DNA of 64,000 nt. Source: Bacteriovoracaceae bacterium (GTDB lineage Bacteria > Bdellovibrionota > Bacteriovoracia > Bacteriovoracales > Bacteriovoracaceae). How positions within the stretch are numbered: the stretch's first letter is position 1; every line of letters begins with the position of its first letter. Below the pieces are notes generated by a model that saw only the letters and a list, made by a program, of their open reading frames with translations, did not search any database and was not told where the DNA came from. The translations under genes were made by a program, and so were the position numbers. This document shows positions 54,023 to 63,851 of this stretch, piece by piece. Location: NCBI GenBank assembly GCA_023701435.1, contig JAMPXB010000002.1:235034-299033 (forward strand). Direction: 5' to 3'.

Positions 54023-55558
54023 ATGAAAAAGTCACCTCTATTTACAGATCTCTATGAACTCACCATGGCAAACGCTTATTACCAATCTCATAAGAAAGAC
54101 GATTATGCTGTCTTCGAATTATTTTTCAGAAAAAATCCATTCGGTGGTGAATTTTCCGTGGTGGCAGGTCACGATCAGGTAAAAGAAGCACTGGATAATT
54201 TTCGTTTTACATCTGATGAACTCAATTATTTAAAAAGTCTTGCCACTTTTTCAAAATCGGATCCCTCTTTTTTTAAACTGCTGGAGGAGATTAATCTTGA
54301 TGATGTGGAAATTTTTGGCTTTCCGGAAGGGAGCATCATCTTTCCTCATGAACCCATACTGCAAGTTCGGGGACCACTCATTAAAGTACAACTTCTGGAG
54401 AGCATGCTTTTAAATCATATCAATTTTGGAACATTGATCGCAACTCTCGCCCGTAGAAGTTGGTTAGTGGCAGAAGGAAAAACGTTAGTTGAATTTGGGA
54501 TGCGAAGGGCCCAAGGACCCAATGGGGCCATGATGGCTTCACGGTCTAGTTTTATCGGCGGTTTTTCCGCCAGCTCCAACACCCTTGCAGGTCATTTGTA
54601 TGGCATCCCGGTAGTTGGAACCATGGCCCATTCTTTTGTGCAAAGTTTTTTTACCATTGATTCGGAAACACTCATCTGGAAAGGAAAATCGATTTCTCAT
54701 TTATTGGAAAAAGTTAAAGACGAAGATGGCCTTCACACCAACGAAGGAGAATTGGGTGCTTTTATTGCTTATTCAAAAGTCTTTCCTGATTCGGCCATAT
54801 TACTGGTTGATACCTACAACTCCCTATCCAGCGGCATTCCCAACGCTCTACGAGTTTTTAAAATCCTCAAAGCATTAGGACACAGGCCTTATGGCATTCG
54901 TTTAGACTCTGGAGATATGGCCTATCTCTCAAAAGAGGCCAGACGAATGATGGATAAAGCAGGTTTTCCTGAACTTAAAATATTTTGCTCCAATGAGCTC
55001 GATGAAAATATCATTTTAAGTTTAAAAGAACAGGGCGCCTTGATAGATTCCTTTGGCATTGGAACAAAGCTTGTCACAGCAGCGCTCGATTCATCCTTAG
55101 GAGGAGTTTATAAATTGGTTGAGATCAATGGGAAACCACGAATTAAAATCTCTGATCAGCCCACTAAAAGAACCATCCCTTCATGCAAAAAAATTTACCG
55201 CTTAAGTGGCCAAGATGGGATGTACCTCATGGACATCATGGTCAACGAAAAAGAAAAAGAGCTAATGCCTTTTGAGGATGTGATGGCCTATCACCCATTC
55301 TTTGATCAGTTAAAATCCATCGTCATTCCTAGCAAAGTAGAACCCATGCTGGTTCCGCTATTTATGAATGGCAAATGGTTAGGGGAAACAAATCTTCATA
55401 GCATCAGGGAAAGAAGCCTCAGAGAAATGAAAAAAATGCGAGAGGACATCATTCGTCATAAGAATCCAACACCTTATAAGATCGCTGTTTCAGGACACCT
55501 AAAAGAATTAATGAATTCAACCTACCAGACAGAAATGGGAATTCCCGTACTTAAATAA
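54023..55558 (+). CDS. pncB: Nicotinate phosphoribosyltransferase
   Basis: 511 residues, long form. The N-terminal FTDLYELTMANAY, the EFGMRRAQGPNGA block with the active-site His region (GTMAHSF), and the phosphoribosyl-binding IRLDSGDMAYLSKEAR identify the family. It makes nicotinate mononucleotide from nicotinate and PRPP for NAD salvage. Pairing with nicotinamidase gives a complete two-step route from nicotinamide, useful for a bacterium that takes up host or prey breakdown products (inference). Confidence 0.94.
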   Translation: MKKSPLFTDLYELTMANAYYQSHKKDDYAVFELFFRKNPFGGEFSVVAGHDQVKEALDNFRFTSDELNYLKSLATFSKSDPSFFKLLEEINLDDVEIFGFPEGSIIFPHEPILQVRGPLIKVQLLESMLLNHINFGTLIATLARRSWLVAEGKTLVEFGMRRAQGPNGAMMASRSSFIGGFSASSNTLAGHLYGIPVVGTMAHSFVQSFFTIDSETLIWKGKSISHLLEKVKDEDGLHTNEGELGAFIAYSKVFPDSAILLVDTYNSLSSGIPNALRVFKILKALGHRPYGIRLDSGDMAYLSKEARRMMDKAGFPELKIFCSNELDENIILSLKEQGALIDSFGIGTKLVTAALDSSLGGVYKLVEINGKPRIKISDQPTKRTIPSCKKIYRLSGQDGMYLMDIMVNEKEKELMPFEDVMAYHPFFDQLKSIVIPSKVEPMLVPLFMNGKWLGETNLHSIRERSLREMKKMREDIIRHKNPTPYKIAVSGHLKELMNSTYQTEMGIPVLK

Positions 55559-55625
55559 AATATGTTTTAAATATCTTAATATTTCTTAATAAATGCAGCT
55601 TCTGTGTCGATAAATCTTCCATCTC

Positions 55626-58600
55626 ATGAACATGCGGACCCTAATCGCTCTATTCATTTTTCTGCTCACTACTTCATGTGGCTTTGAAGTAACGTCCAAC
55701 AATTTAACCAATTCTAAAATACTGACCAAAATCTTTGGTTCGGTCCCGTCACTCGTTGGAAGCATTACTCACCAAAGTAAAAATTCCTTTTACGCCTATG
55801 CCGCCACCTGTGAGGCCACTGTTGAACTCTTAGAGTTGGATGCTAATGACAAAGTAATTTCTCCCGCTGTGGCCAGTGCACCGGTTATGCCCGATGGCTC
55901 TTTTACCCTTAGCGCTGATCCAAATGTCTTTGCTGAACCTAATGTTAAATACATCCTGGAAGTCACAACTGTCGGGGCCTGTGATGAATTACTACAAAGA
56001 CCTCTCACCAGTCCTTCAACTCCTCAGGTAGTCACAGCTTTTTCAACAATCGTAAGCTTTGCGCGAGAATCAGAACTCTCTAAAAAGCTGACGGAAGTGA
56101 CTAAAGAGCAAATCGAAAAATTGCTGTCGGGAACATCTACGATAGTGAGTGCAGATGAGGCCTATACTATTTTATCCACCTCAAAGGCTCAGGAATTCAG
56201 TGTCGTCTTTTCAGATAATCCTGCGAAGCTCAATGAGGCCACTCCGGTGATTAAAGAAAAAGTCATTCCAGCAAACCAGATCAACGAAGGTGCTGTGAAT
56301 AATTATAAAATCACTGCTTATCACTGGAATCCCAATTACAACGTGGCCATTCAATGGAAGCTTGATGGAGCACTCGTTAGTTCACTCTCCGGCTGGAACT
56401 ATGCGCCCGGAGGGGATTCATCTGGTCCTAAAAGTCTTGAAATATATGTCGGTGCCGATAATGGGGCCGGAGGAGTTGACCTCACTAGACCCTATCATTA
56501 CCTGACTCATTCATTCGCAGTTAACAACAGCATTCTGCCTTCACCACCGGCGTTAAATTTTGCCTCAACCCTGGTTGCTGATCCTGATATTACGGTCAAC
56601 ATGTTAACAGGTCCGGGAATGGTTAATTGCCAGACTTTTGATTCCCTCGCTATCACAGTGGATGATGCCACGGTTCCGCTCTTTTTTTTACAGGATTGTG
56701 ATACCGCCAACTCTCAAACCCTGGATTTAAGCTTGCCTGCCGGTGACGGAACAAAGATCATACGCCTTTGGGCGAGAGACCACGAAGGTGTCATTTCTCC
56801 CATGCCCTCTCAATTATCGGTCACCTTAGATCAAACGGGCCCTGAGATTAATCTAACTTCCCCCCAAAGCGTTTTAAGAGGTGGACAATCCATTAACACC
56901 ACCCTGGCAGTAAGTGATCTCCACGGTGTTGCCAATTTAAATCTTTATATTTCAACCGATAATGGCCTGACCTATAACCATGTGACATCTATCCTTACCA
57001 CGGCCACTTCTCATAACTGGTCAACTCCAGTGATTAATTCCACTAGCGTAAAGATCAAATTAGTGGCCCAGGATTCATTAGGTAACTCTTCGGCAGTGGA
57101 GTCAGATAGTTTCGCTATAGATTCCACCGCCCCTCTGGCACCAGCGATCACTTTAACTTCACCGTCCATTACGAATAATCTTACTACCACTTTGAGTCTC
57201 CCATCCTGTTCCGATTACAGCGGCATTCATCTAAGTGAATCATCAACGGCGCCTGCTGTTTCAGATGCGGGTTGGGTGAGCTGCCAGAATAGTCTTAGCT
57301 ATACTTTAACTTCCGCTACAAATGGGATTCGCCGGATTTATGCTTTTGCTAAAGATGCGGTTGGAAATATTTCTTCTTCCAATTATGTCGAATTAACTCT
57401 CGATACCGCCGTACCAGATGTTACATTACTTGGCCTTGATTCCAGTACACCTACCAATAATTCAACGATTAGTATTTCTGCTTCCAGTTGCAGCGGAATG
57501 TCTCACGTCCTTATTAAGAACACCAATAGCGCTCCGTCCATCAATGATAGTGGCTGGAATGCATGCTCTTCGGTACCAGGGAACATAACCGCCAATATCA
57601 GCGGCGGCAGCGCCCATTATAGCTTTTATGCTTTTGCCAAAGATGCTGCAGGAAATATTTCAAGTTCCAAAGTATTCAATATTACCTATGATATTACCCC
57701 TCCCGTTTTAAGTAGTGTCATCATTAACCCTACCAGTGCTGATCCAAGCATTGGGGACGAGTACACCGGGACTGTTTTTGTTAATGTCAAAATTAATTAT
57801 CAGGAAACGGAATCCGGATCGGCCATCAAGCTCTCTCTTGCTGATCCTGCAACTGGTGCCTGTGTTCAGGACTCATCAAGCTGGCTTACTCAACTCGGTA
57901 CAGGGGATATTACTCAAACATTGGGTTTTCAAATTAACTCCGGTGATGGAACAAAAAAGATATGTGCCTGGGTCAAAGACGTTCTGGGTAACATCTCCAT
58001 AGATACTGACTCCATTAAATTTGAAGTTGGGAACATCCCTAAAGTGACACTCTTAACTGCAGTTAACAGCGCTAACAGCTCTCTTGTCGCCGAAGTTAAT
58101 GAAGATGTCACAGTCGCCTTTAATGTGACTGACGTGGAAGGATTGCATAATAATCCCCTGTCTTTTGAGTACACTTTAAATAATAGTAACTGGTATCCCT
58201 TATTAGATTCAGGAGGCACTCCGCTCACTCTCTATGGAGGATTAACAGGTAATCCTACTAGTTTTAATTCGCAAGTGACGATCAAGTCCCCAAGCTCGAG
58301 CTATTTCAGAATCAGACTGAAGGCCGCTGATAAGGCGGGTAATGACTCCTTAGTGGCCTATGCTGCTCCTTTAAACACCCATCCATGGCTCATCTATGCT
58401 GGCTCGACAGACTCAGGGCTTGGCAACTCGGCCTTGGCGACCTCGTTCTCAGGACAACCTAATTACGGGTATAGCACTTTTGCTTTTGACCCTGTTCGAG
58501 GAGATCTTTATGTTAAAGATTTTGGATCAGGTCTAATAAAGATCGATATTAAAACTTCCAAGTCTTCGATGTTCCTACGCTCCGGTGCCACAACTCTCTC

Positions 58601-60533
58601 TTTACCTGCCTCTGGTGCATTTGATTTCAACGTACACTCTTTATCCTCTCAGTACGTTTTTGAATTTTCGGCCGATGGTTGGTTGTATATCAACGCCCAG
58701 ACTACAAGTTTAGGGGCCCAGGGTAAAATTTATCGAATTAATCCTGAAACTAAAGAGGTCCAATACATCGCTGGTAGCGGATCGGATTATACTAATTTAT
58801 CCAACCCTGCCGCTCTTAACCTTATGTATGGCCAGCTAGCGGTCGATGAATCAGGCAGCTCCTACGCCCTGGTTCACTGTAGTACAGGAGCCACTCCGAG
58901 CAGTACCACCAGTGCCTTTAAACTGGTCAAAATCACCTTAGCAGGAGCGGTCACTCATGTTGCCGGTGATTGTACCAGGGCCTCACCATTTGCCAGTGGT
59001 AATGGTCCTTATTCAGCAACCACTAGTCCTCTCGGAATTATGGCCTATCCGCAAATGGGAGATCTGGCCGTTAAGGATAATGGGAATGTCATTGTCCACC
59101 AGAACTATTCGACCGGTTATTTAACCAAGATTATCAATGGCCAACTATATAAGAGCTCCCTTAGCGGAATGGGAATGAAGTTTCATAGTAACGGCAAGCT
59201 TATCTTAACATCAGGAAGTGTTCGGTTGGTTAACATTGATGAAACCAGCTCTAACATAGACACAGTTGCCTCTACCATTGTTGGCAGTGATTACACTCTT
59301 CCCAATTGCCATCAGGATGGAGTTGCCGTCGCTTCCGCCTGTGCCATCAGCCAATTCCGTGCAGGCTTCACTAAAAATGGGCAGATCATGTTTGCTGATG
59401 GCCCGGTAGTCAATGGCCCGAGAAAGATTCGCATTCGCTATGTGAACGAAGAAAATAAGGTTGTGACCTTTGCCGGAACCACTTCTGTTTTCGGTGAAGG
59501 GGCCGACAAATCACTGCTTCGGGGAAGTATCGGTTCCATTTATTACCAACCAAGTACTCTTGCTAATGCTGATTTTCCTGAGGGCCTCTATATTGGGGCA
59601 CCAGAAGCTCCTGCTATTTATCACATCGATACAGCGGGAATCCTCGACCGCCACATGGGAAGCGGATTGGGCTCCGGAAATCCTTCACCCCAAGGGGCAG
59701 TGATTGATTCATCTTTTAATTTAGGCTCCGTGTATACCGCCGGACATAGTGGGGCCAATTTTAAATTTGGAACTGACGGCTATCCTTACATCAGAGGCAG
59801 TGTCTCCTTTTTCAGAGTTGGCCCAGGCAAAATTGGTAACAACAAAATGAGTGGTGGCATTTCCTGGGATAATTTAACTGATGGCTCCAGCGCTTTGGCC
59901 GGTTCAATTCCTGCAGTCACTTTGAAAAATAATATTGCTCTTAAAGGCAATGGTCTTTTTATCGCAGGGGTGGGCGTATCCGGCACCACTACCACTTCCG
60001 GGAACAACTCCTCTTCATTAAGATTTATGGATTTTACACAGGATAAGGTCGTTCATATCATGGGTGGCAATGGCACTAACGCTTACAGTCCTGACCAAAC
60101 GACAACAACGGATTTAAGAGGGCTCAATCTAAACATGACTTACGGAAATACCGGCATTCAGTATGTCCAATATGATGCCGCCAATGACCTGCTCTACTTT
60201 GTTGAAAACAGCAAAAAGCTCAGATACATAACGGCTCCAGGAAGTCACGCCAGTAAACTTATTACCATTTTAGATTTTACCAGTGAATCAAGCACCATCT
60301 ATAACTTTACTCTCCGCCCGGATGGTAGCTCCATCTTCTTTGTCAGGGGGAACGGAAAACTCTATTGTCATAATTTGGGAACGGCTCCTGCCTGGTGTGA
60401 CAGTGTAACGGAGCTAGGACCAACCTCAGGCCTTCCGCTCATCGGAGGTCAACCTAACCAGTTTAGCTGGAAAAACAACAATATCTTATTTGTCTCCAAC
60501 GGCTCGGTGGTCATGTCCTATACTGTTCCTTGA
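55626..60533 (+). CDS. Very large surface lipoprotein with Ig-like repeats and a beta-propeller-like C-terminus
   Basis: 1635 residues. The lipobox LLTTSC gives lipidated Cys18. From about 410 to 800 there are at least four Ig-like repeats, with recurring YAFAKDAVGNISSS, FYAFAKDAAGNISSS and WVKDVLGNIS blocks typical of bacterial Ig/cadherin-like domains. From about 930 the sequence shows NHL/SMP-30-like repeats (GSGSDYTNLSNPAALNLMYG, FAGTTSVFGEG, MGSGLGSGNPSPQG). The gene stands alone and is probably exposed at the cell surface as an adhesin or binding protein. It overlaps the convergent kinase gene by 16 bases. Confidence 0.75.
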   Translation: MNMRTLIALFIFLLTTSCGFEVTSNNLTNSKILTKIFGSVPSLVGSITHQSKNSFYAYAATCEATVELLELDANDKVISPAVASAPVMPDGSFTLSADPNVFAEPNVKYILEVTTVGACDELLQRPLTSPSTPQVVTAFSTIVSFARESELSKKLTEVTKEQIEKLLSGTSTIVSADEAYTILSTSKAQEFSVVFSDNPAKLNEATPVIKEKVIPANQINEGAVNNYKITAYHWNPNYNVAIQWKLDGALVSSLSGWNYAPGGDSSGPKSLEIYVGADNGAGGVDLTRPYHYLTHSFAVNNSILPSPPALNFASTLVADPDITVNMLTGPGMVNCQTFDSLAITVDDATVPLFFLQDCDTANSQTLDLSLPAGDGTKIIRLWARDHEGVISPMPSQLSVTLDQTGPEINLTSPQSVLRGGQSINTTLAVSDLHGVANLNLYISTDNGLTYNHVTSILTTATSHNWSTPVINSTSVKIKLVAQDSLGNSSAVESDSFAIDSTAPLAPAITLTSPSITNNLTTTLSLPSCSDYSGIHLSESSTAPAVSDAGWVSCQNSLSYTLTSATNGIRRIYAFAKDAVGNISSSNYVELTLDTAVPDVTLLGLDSSTPTNNSTISISASSCSGMSHVLIKNTNSAPSINDSGWNACSSVPGNITANISGGSAHYSFYAFAKDAAGNISSSKVFNITYDITPPVLSSVIINPTSADPSIGDEYTGTVFVNVKINYQETESGSAIKLSLADPATGACVQDSSSWLTQLGTGDITQTLGFQINSGDGTKKICAWVKDVLGNISIDTDSIKFEVGNIPKVTLLTAVNSANSSLVAEVNEDVTVAFNVTDVEGLHNNPLSFEYTLNNSNWYPLLDSGGTPLTLYGGLTGNPTSFNSQVTIKSPSSSYFRIRLKAADKAGNDSLVAYAAPLNTHPWLIYAGSTDSGLGNSALATSFSGQPNYGYSTFAFDPVRGDLYVKDFGSGLIKIDIKTSKSSMFLRSGATTLSLPASGAFDFNVHSLSSQYVFEFSADGWLYINAQTTSLGAQGKIYRINPETKEVQYIAGSGSDYTNLSNPAALNLMYGQLAVDESGSSYALVHCSTGATPSSTTSAFKLVKITLAGAVTHVAGDCTRASPFASGNGPYSATTSPLGIMAYPQMGDLAVKDNGNVIVHQNYSTGYLTKIINGQLYKSSLSGMGMKFHSNGKLILTSGSVRLVNIDETSSNIDTVASTIVGSDYTLPNCHQDGVAVASACAISQFRAGFTKNGQIMFADGPVVNGPRKIRIRYVNEENKVVTFAGTTSVFGEGADKSLLRGSIGSIYYQPSTLANADFPEGLYIGAPEAPAIYHIDTAGILDRHMGSGLGSGNPSPQGAVIDSSFNLGSVYTAGHSGANFKFGTDGYPYIRGSVSFFRVGPGKIGNNKMSGGISWDNLTDGSSALAGSIPAVTLKNNIALKGNGLFIAGVGVSGTTTTSGNNSSSLRFMDFTQDKVVHIMGGNGTNAYSPDQTTTTDLRGLNLNMTYGNTGIQYVQYDAANDLLYFVENSKKLRYITAPGSHASKLITILDFTSESSTIYNFTLRPDGSSIFFVRGNGKLYCHNLGTAPAWCDSVTELGPTSGLPLIGGQPNQFSWKNNNILFVSNGSVVMSYTVP

Positions 60534-61522
60534 TCTTCAATCGGGAGCTTTAAGAGAAAAGTCGTAGTAGGAGCAGTGGTATCGTATTCAAAAGTACCAC
60601 CATGGCCAATGGCAATTGAGCGACAAATACTAAGTCCAAGACCGGTCCCCTTCCCTACATCTTTTGTCGTAAAAAAAGGTTCCATCAGTTTTTCAACCAG
60701 GTCACTATCCAAAGGTCCACCAGAATCAGCGAACTTTAAAATACAAAAATTCTTTTCAATTTCTAATGATATTTGAATCCACTTATTAGACTTACCTTCA
60801 AGAGCATCTATTGAATTGGAAATCAAATTGTAAATAATTTGCGAAATTTCTGTGGGACGACCGTGAATCAGAACCTCTTTATCAGAATCGGGGAAACGGA
60901 AGTCCACGTTCTCATTTTTTAAACGTGCCGAGAGAGATCCATAGACCTGCAAAATTAATTCCGTCAAAGGAATCCTTTCCATGACCTCTCTACTGCCGTC
61001 ACCGGTCATACTTCTCAAAGTTTTAATGATTGTGGAAATTCTTGTCACTTGCTTAGCAATATCAGACAAACCATTTTTCAATTCATCATCATCCAGATGA
61101 TGACGGCCCTGCTGCTTTTGCATGACATCAGTTATAAGTGCTATGACAGCGAGCGGATTATTAATCTCATGCGCCACTCCCGCGGACATTCTTCCCAGGG
61201 CCGACAACTTGGCAGCGTGCAAACTTTTTAGTTTTTCCTGCTCTAATTCACGATCAAACTTCTCGGTATATTCAACGACTCGGTACTTAAAAGTTAAATA
61301 AGACCATACAGAGGTTGATATTAGTAAGGAAATGATGAGAAGCAGAAAGGTAATAACCCCCCCGCCCTCTATGCCTGCAGAGTATGCCAGTCCCGTATAT
61401 TTAGAGGGTAACATATAACTAGAGACTGCAAGTGTCGTGACCCCGCATGCCCAAAGAACCAACAAAGATATATGAATGGGATTTTCGAAAGTTTTAATAG
61501 GTTGTATCTCGTTGCCAGTCAC
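60518..61522 (-). CDS. Sensor histidine kinase
   Basis: 334 residues. Two membrane spans (about 16-38 and 54-77) with only a short loop between are followed by a HisKA domain with His118 in SAGVAHEINNPLAV. The ATPase domain has NLISNSIDALEG (N box), FADSGGPLD (G1) and GTGLGLSICRSIAIGHGG (G2). The sensor loop is too small for a periplasmic ligand domain, so it may sense the membrane or an internal signal. Start GTG 61522 with AGGAT. No response regulator is adjacent. Confidence 0.88.
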   Translation of the reverse strand: MTGNEIQPIKTFENPIHISLLVLWACGVTTLAVSSYMLPSKYTGLAYSAGIEGGGVITFLLLIISLLISTSVWSYLTFKYRVVEYTEKFDRELEQEKLKSLHAAKLSALGRMSAGVAHEINNPLAVIALITDVMQKQQGRHHLDDDELKNGLSDIAKQVTRISTIIKTLRSMTGDGSREVMERIPLTELILQVYGSLSARLKNENVDFRFPDSDKEVLIHGRPTEISQIIYNLISNSIDALEGKSNKWIQISLEIEKNFCILKFADSGGPLDSDLVEKLMEPFFTTKDVGKGTGLGLSICRSIAIGHGGTFEYDTTAPTTTFLLKLPIEDQGTV

Positions 61523-61543
61523 TGGTTGTTAATCCTAAAGTAT

Positions 61544-62848
61544 ATGTCTATGGTTAGTTACATAAAATCATTGGAACGGGACATTCAGCTTCAGAGAGTA
61601 GTCACTTTTACCTCCCTGGGTACTCTTTTCCATTGGTACTGCTTTTACGCTCTTTCGTCTATCTTGCCCTATATATTTAGATTTCATCTGAGCTTAGTAG
61701 ATGAATCCGTTTCCTTCATGAGTTGGATGGCCATTGCATTAGGATTTTTTGTCCGACCTTTAGGCACTCTTATGTTTGCTCCGAGAATTGATCTTTTTGG
61801 CAGGAAGTCAACTTATGCATCTTCACTCAATTTGCTGGCCGCAAGTGTTCTGATGGTCGTCGTTTTTCCTTTTGATAGCGCTCCTATCTCTTTATCCATT
61901 TCAATAATTCTTCTTAGTCGCCTGCTTCAAGGGATAGCCATTTCGATGGAATACGGTGCAGCGATCAGCTACATCTACGAATCTGTCCCCAAGGAGAAAG
62001 CGGGCTTTTTTACCGGTATTTTACAGCTCACAGCACCTATTGGCTTCTTAGGCGCTTTGTTGATGAATTTGATTTCCACCCAAATGGTGAGTGATTATAT
62101 CTATCATTACTGGTTCTGGAAATTTCCCCTGATCATAGGTCTCGTTTTATTCTTTTTATCAAATCGAATAAGAAGTGATCTTCCAGAATCTCCGATGTTT
62201 GAATTAATGAAAAGAAGACAAGAATTGAGTCTGAATCCGTTAAGCGAAATTTTCAAATCAAAGCTTCACCGAAAAAATATCCTCTTTGCTATATTTTCCG
62301 TAACAGCTGCCCAAGGTGCCAGTTACTACTTGATGCACACATTTATTATAAATTATTTGGCCACTCGTTTTTCCCTGACCGAAGAAAAAATCAAATTTTT
62401 TATGATTGCCCTCATCACATTATCCTGGCCCTTGGCCATTATCGTTGCAAAGCAGTTGGATAAAAGCAAATCCAGGCCGTTATTTTTAAAGATTTTAATG
62501 ACCAATTTTATAATGATTCCTTCGCTGTTTTATCTGTTAGAACTATTCCAAAAACAGGGCGTCAGTTACTGGAGCGTCTTTATACCCGTTGTGATTCTTT
62601 ATATGGGAAGTATTTCAATCTATGCAGTTACTGGTAAATTGCTTGCAGATCTCTTTCCGACCCCAATACGGGGAACGGCCATTTCCATTCCTTATCACAT
62701 TGGTAACGGAATCTTTGGAGGTCTAATTCCTATTCTCACCAATATCTCTATGCAAGGAAATGACTTAAACCCCTGGCCGGTTCTGAGTTATGTCTGTGCT
62801 CTCATTCTTCTGGCGATATTCATGACGACGAGGAAAATTAATGTATAA
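61544..62848 (+). CDS. MFS transporter, metabolite:H+ symporter (MHS/ProP-like) type
   Basis: 434 residues with about 12 spans. The family marks FVRPLGTLMFAPRIDLFGRK (loop 2-3) and SRLLQGIAISMEYGAAISYI fit MHS symporters such as ProP or citrate/ketoglutarate carriers. Substrate unknown. ATG 61544 or 61550 is preferred over 61472, which would overlap the divergent kinase gene. Neither has a good ribosome site. Confidence 0.82.
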   Translation: MSMVSYIKSLERDIQLQRVVTFTSLGTLFHWYCFYALSSILPYIFRFHLSLVDESVSFMSWMAIALGFFVRPLGTLMFAPRIDLFGRKSTYASSLNLLAASVLMVVVFPFDSAPISLSISIILLSRLLQGIAISMEYGAAISYIYESVPKEKAGFFTGILQLTAPIGFLGALLMNLISTQMVSDYIYHYWFWKFPLIIGLVLFFLSNRIRSDLPESPMFELMKRRQELSLNPLSEIFKSKLHRKNILFAIFSVTAAQGASYYLMHTFIINYLATRFSLTEEKIKFFMIALITLSWPLAIIVAKQLDKSKSRPLFLKILMTNFIMIPSLFYLLELFQKQGVSYWSVFIPVVILYMGSISIYAVTGKLLADLFPTPIRGTAISIPYHIGNGIFGGLIPILTNISMQGNDLNPWPVLSYVCALILLAIFMTTRKINV

Positions 62849-62859
62849 ATCAATTCTTA

Positions 62860-63171
62860 TTATCGGCTATTTTTCTTGCGAGAGTAGAAACTCACGCTAT
62901 TGATGGAAACTACGGCAGGATTATCAATAATACCTAACAATGTTTCCCCTACACCTAATAGTAGAGACCCATCATTTTGAAGATTGGTAAACAATGATTC
63001 AACGACTAATTTTTTAATTTCTATTTTGTGATAAATGAGAACATTACGGCAGAGAATCAGATGATAAGAATCTTCTCCTTTTACTTTCCAGCCGTCATTA
63101 ACCTTCTCAAAATACCGAAGCTTACGTTCATCCGAGGGCCCTCGCATAACCTCAAAATCGCTAAGCAAAGG
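62860..63171 (-). pseudogene. CheR C-terminal remnant
   Basis: About 104 residues containing the CheR methyltransferase end: SYHLILCRNVLIYHKIEIKK, then DGSLLLGVGETL, then the tail. Typical CheR proteins have some 270 residues; the N-terminal domain and the SAM-binding motif I are missing. Its frame runs on from the CheB remnant upstream without any start or gap, so the two are joined by a deletion or an assembly error. Confidence 0.65.
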
Positions 63172-63495
63172 GCTTAGGAACAAAATCATGGGCACCCAAT
63201 TTAAGTGCAAGCAATGTTTTCTCGGCACCCACAGTGGTGGTGGCCGAAAAAAGGATAAATTTTTGAGTCAGCCCTGGCCATTAATTTCCTTAATGGGCTC
63301 GATGCCATCCATCTCCGGCATCTCCAGATCCAGAATGATCAGATCGACATCATGATGCCGTAACTGATCCAGGGCTATTTTTCCGTTGGCCGCGGTACAG
63401 ACCACTTCCACCTCTGGTGTATTGACAAAAGCCCTCTCTACCAGAGACCGAAAAAGAGAAGAATCATCCACGACCATTAATTTAATCTTCTTCAA
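63164..63495 (-). pseudogene. CheB-like receiver-domain remnant with a frameshift
   Basis: It starts as a normal receiver (KIKLMVVDDSSLFRSLVERAF, phosphoacceptor Asp in LIILDLEMPEMDG) and stops at 63268. One base out of frame the expected continuation follows: LTQKFILFSATTTVGAEK, then LGAHDFVPKP. A single missing base in the GGG run near 63270-63275 explains the break. The linker and methylesterase domain are absent, and CheR sequence follows instead. Confidence 0.7.
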
Positions 63496-63504
63496 AATGA
63501 ATCC

Positions 63505-63693
63505 TTACTTAAATAGGGACTGTAACTGTTCGGCCAATTACGCCAAGCCAAGGGCTGCCTCCAGCATTTCCCCACTGGTCTTGGCATTTTCCACTGCGCC
63601 ACAGGAAACGTCCTTCATGGTATTAAAGATAGAGCCTACCCCTTTCTTAGATTCAATAATAACTCTTGAAACCTCGTTGGTTGAGGCCGATAT
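63505..63693 (-). pseudogene. Methyl-accepting chemotaxis protein, C-terminal remnant
   Basis: The frame reads ISASTNEVSRVIIESKKG, then a heptad-rich segment and the typical MCP end LAEQLQSLFK. A TAA at 63538-63540 interrupts it ten codons before the natural stop. Only the last 60 or so residues of the signalling domain remain. The piece is joined on its 5' side to CheW-like sequence in another frame. Confidence 0.55.
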
Positions 63694-63850
63694 CATAAGT
63701 ATCAACTATCTCATCTACCGCCAGACCAAAAATCTGAGTCTGTGAATGCAGTACCACGATATTAATGTCTTCTTCTTTAAATGGATCTATGGCCCTTTCC
63801 AAACCAAAAACTTCTTTAATTTTAAGAATTGGAAGCAGGTTCCCACGTAG
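63653..63850 (-). pseudogene. CheW-domain remnant
   Basis: 65 residues matching the second half of a CheW domain: LRGNLLPILKIKEVFGLE and INIVVLHSQTQIFGLAVDEIVDTYD. Upstream the frame is closed by a TAA and the sequence turns into the repeat array, so the 5' part has been lost. It could come from a CheW or from the CheW-like end of CheA. Confidence 0.6.
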
Positions 63851-63851
63851 T

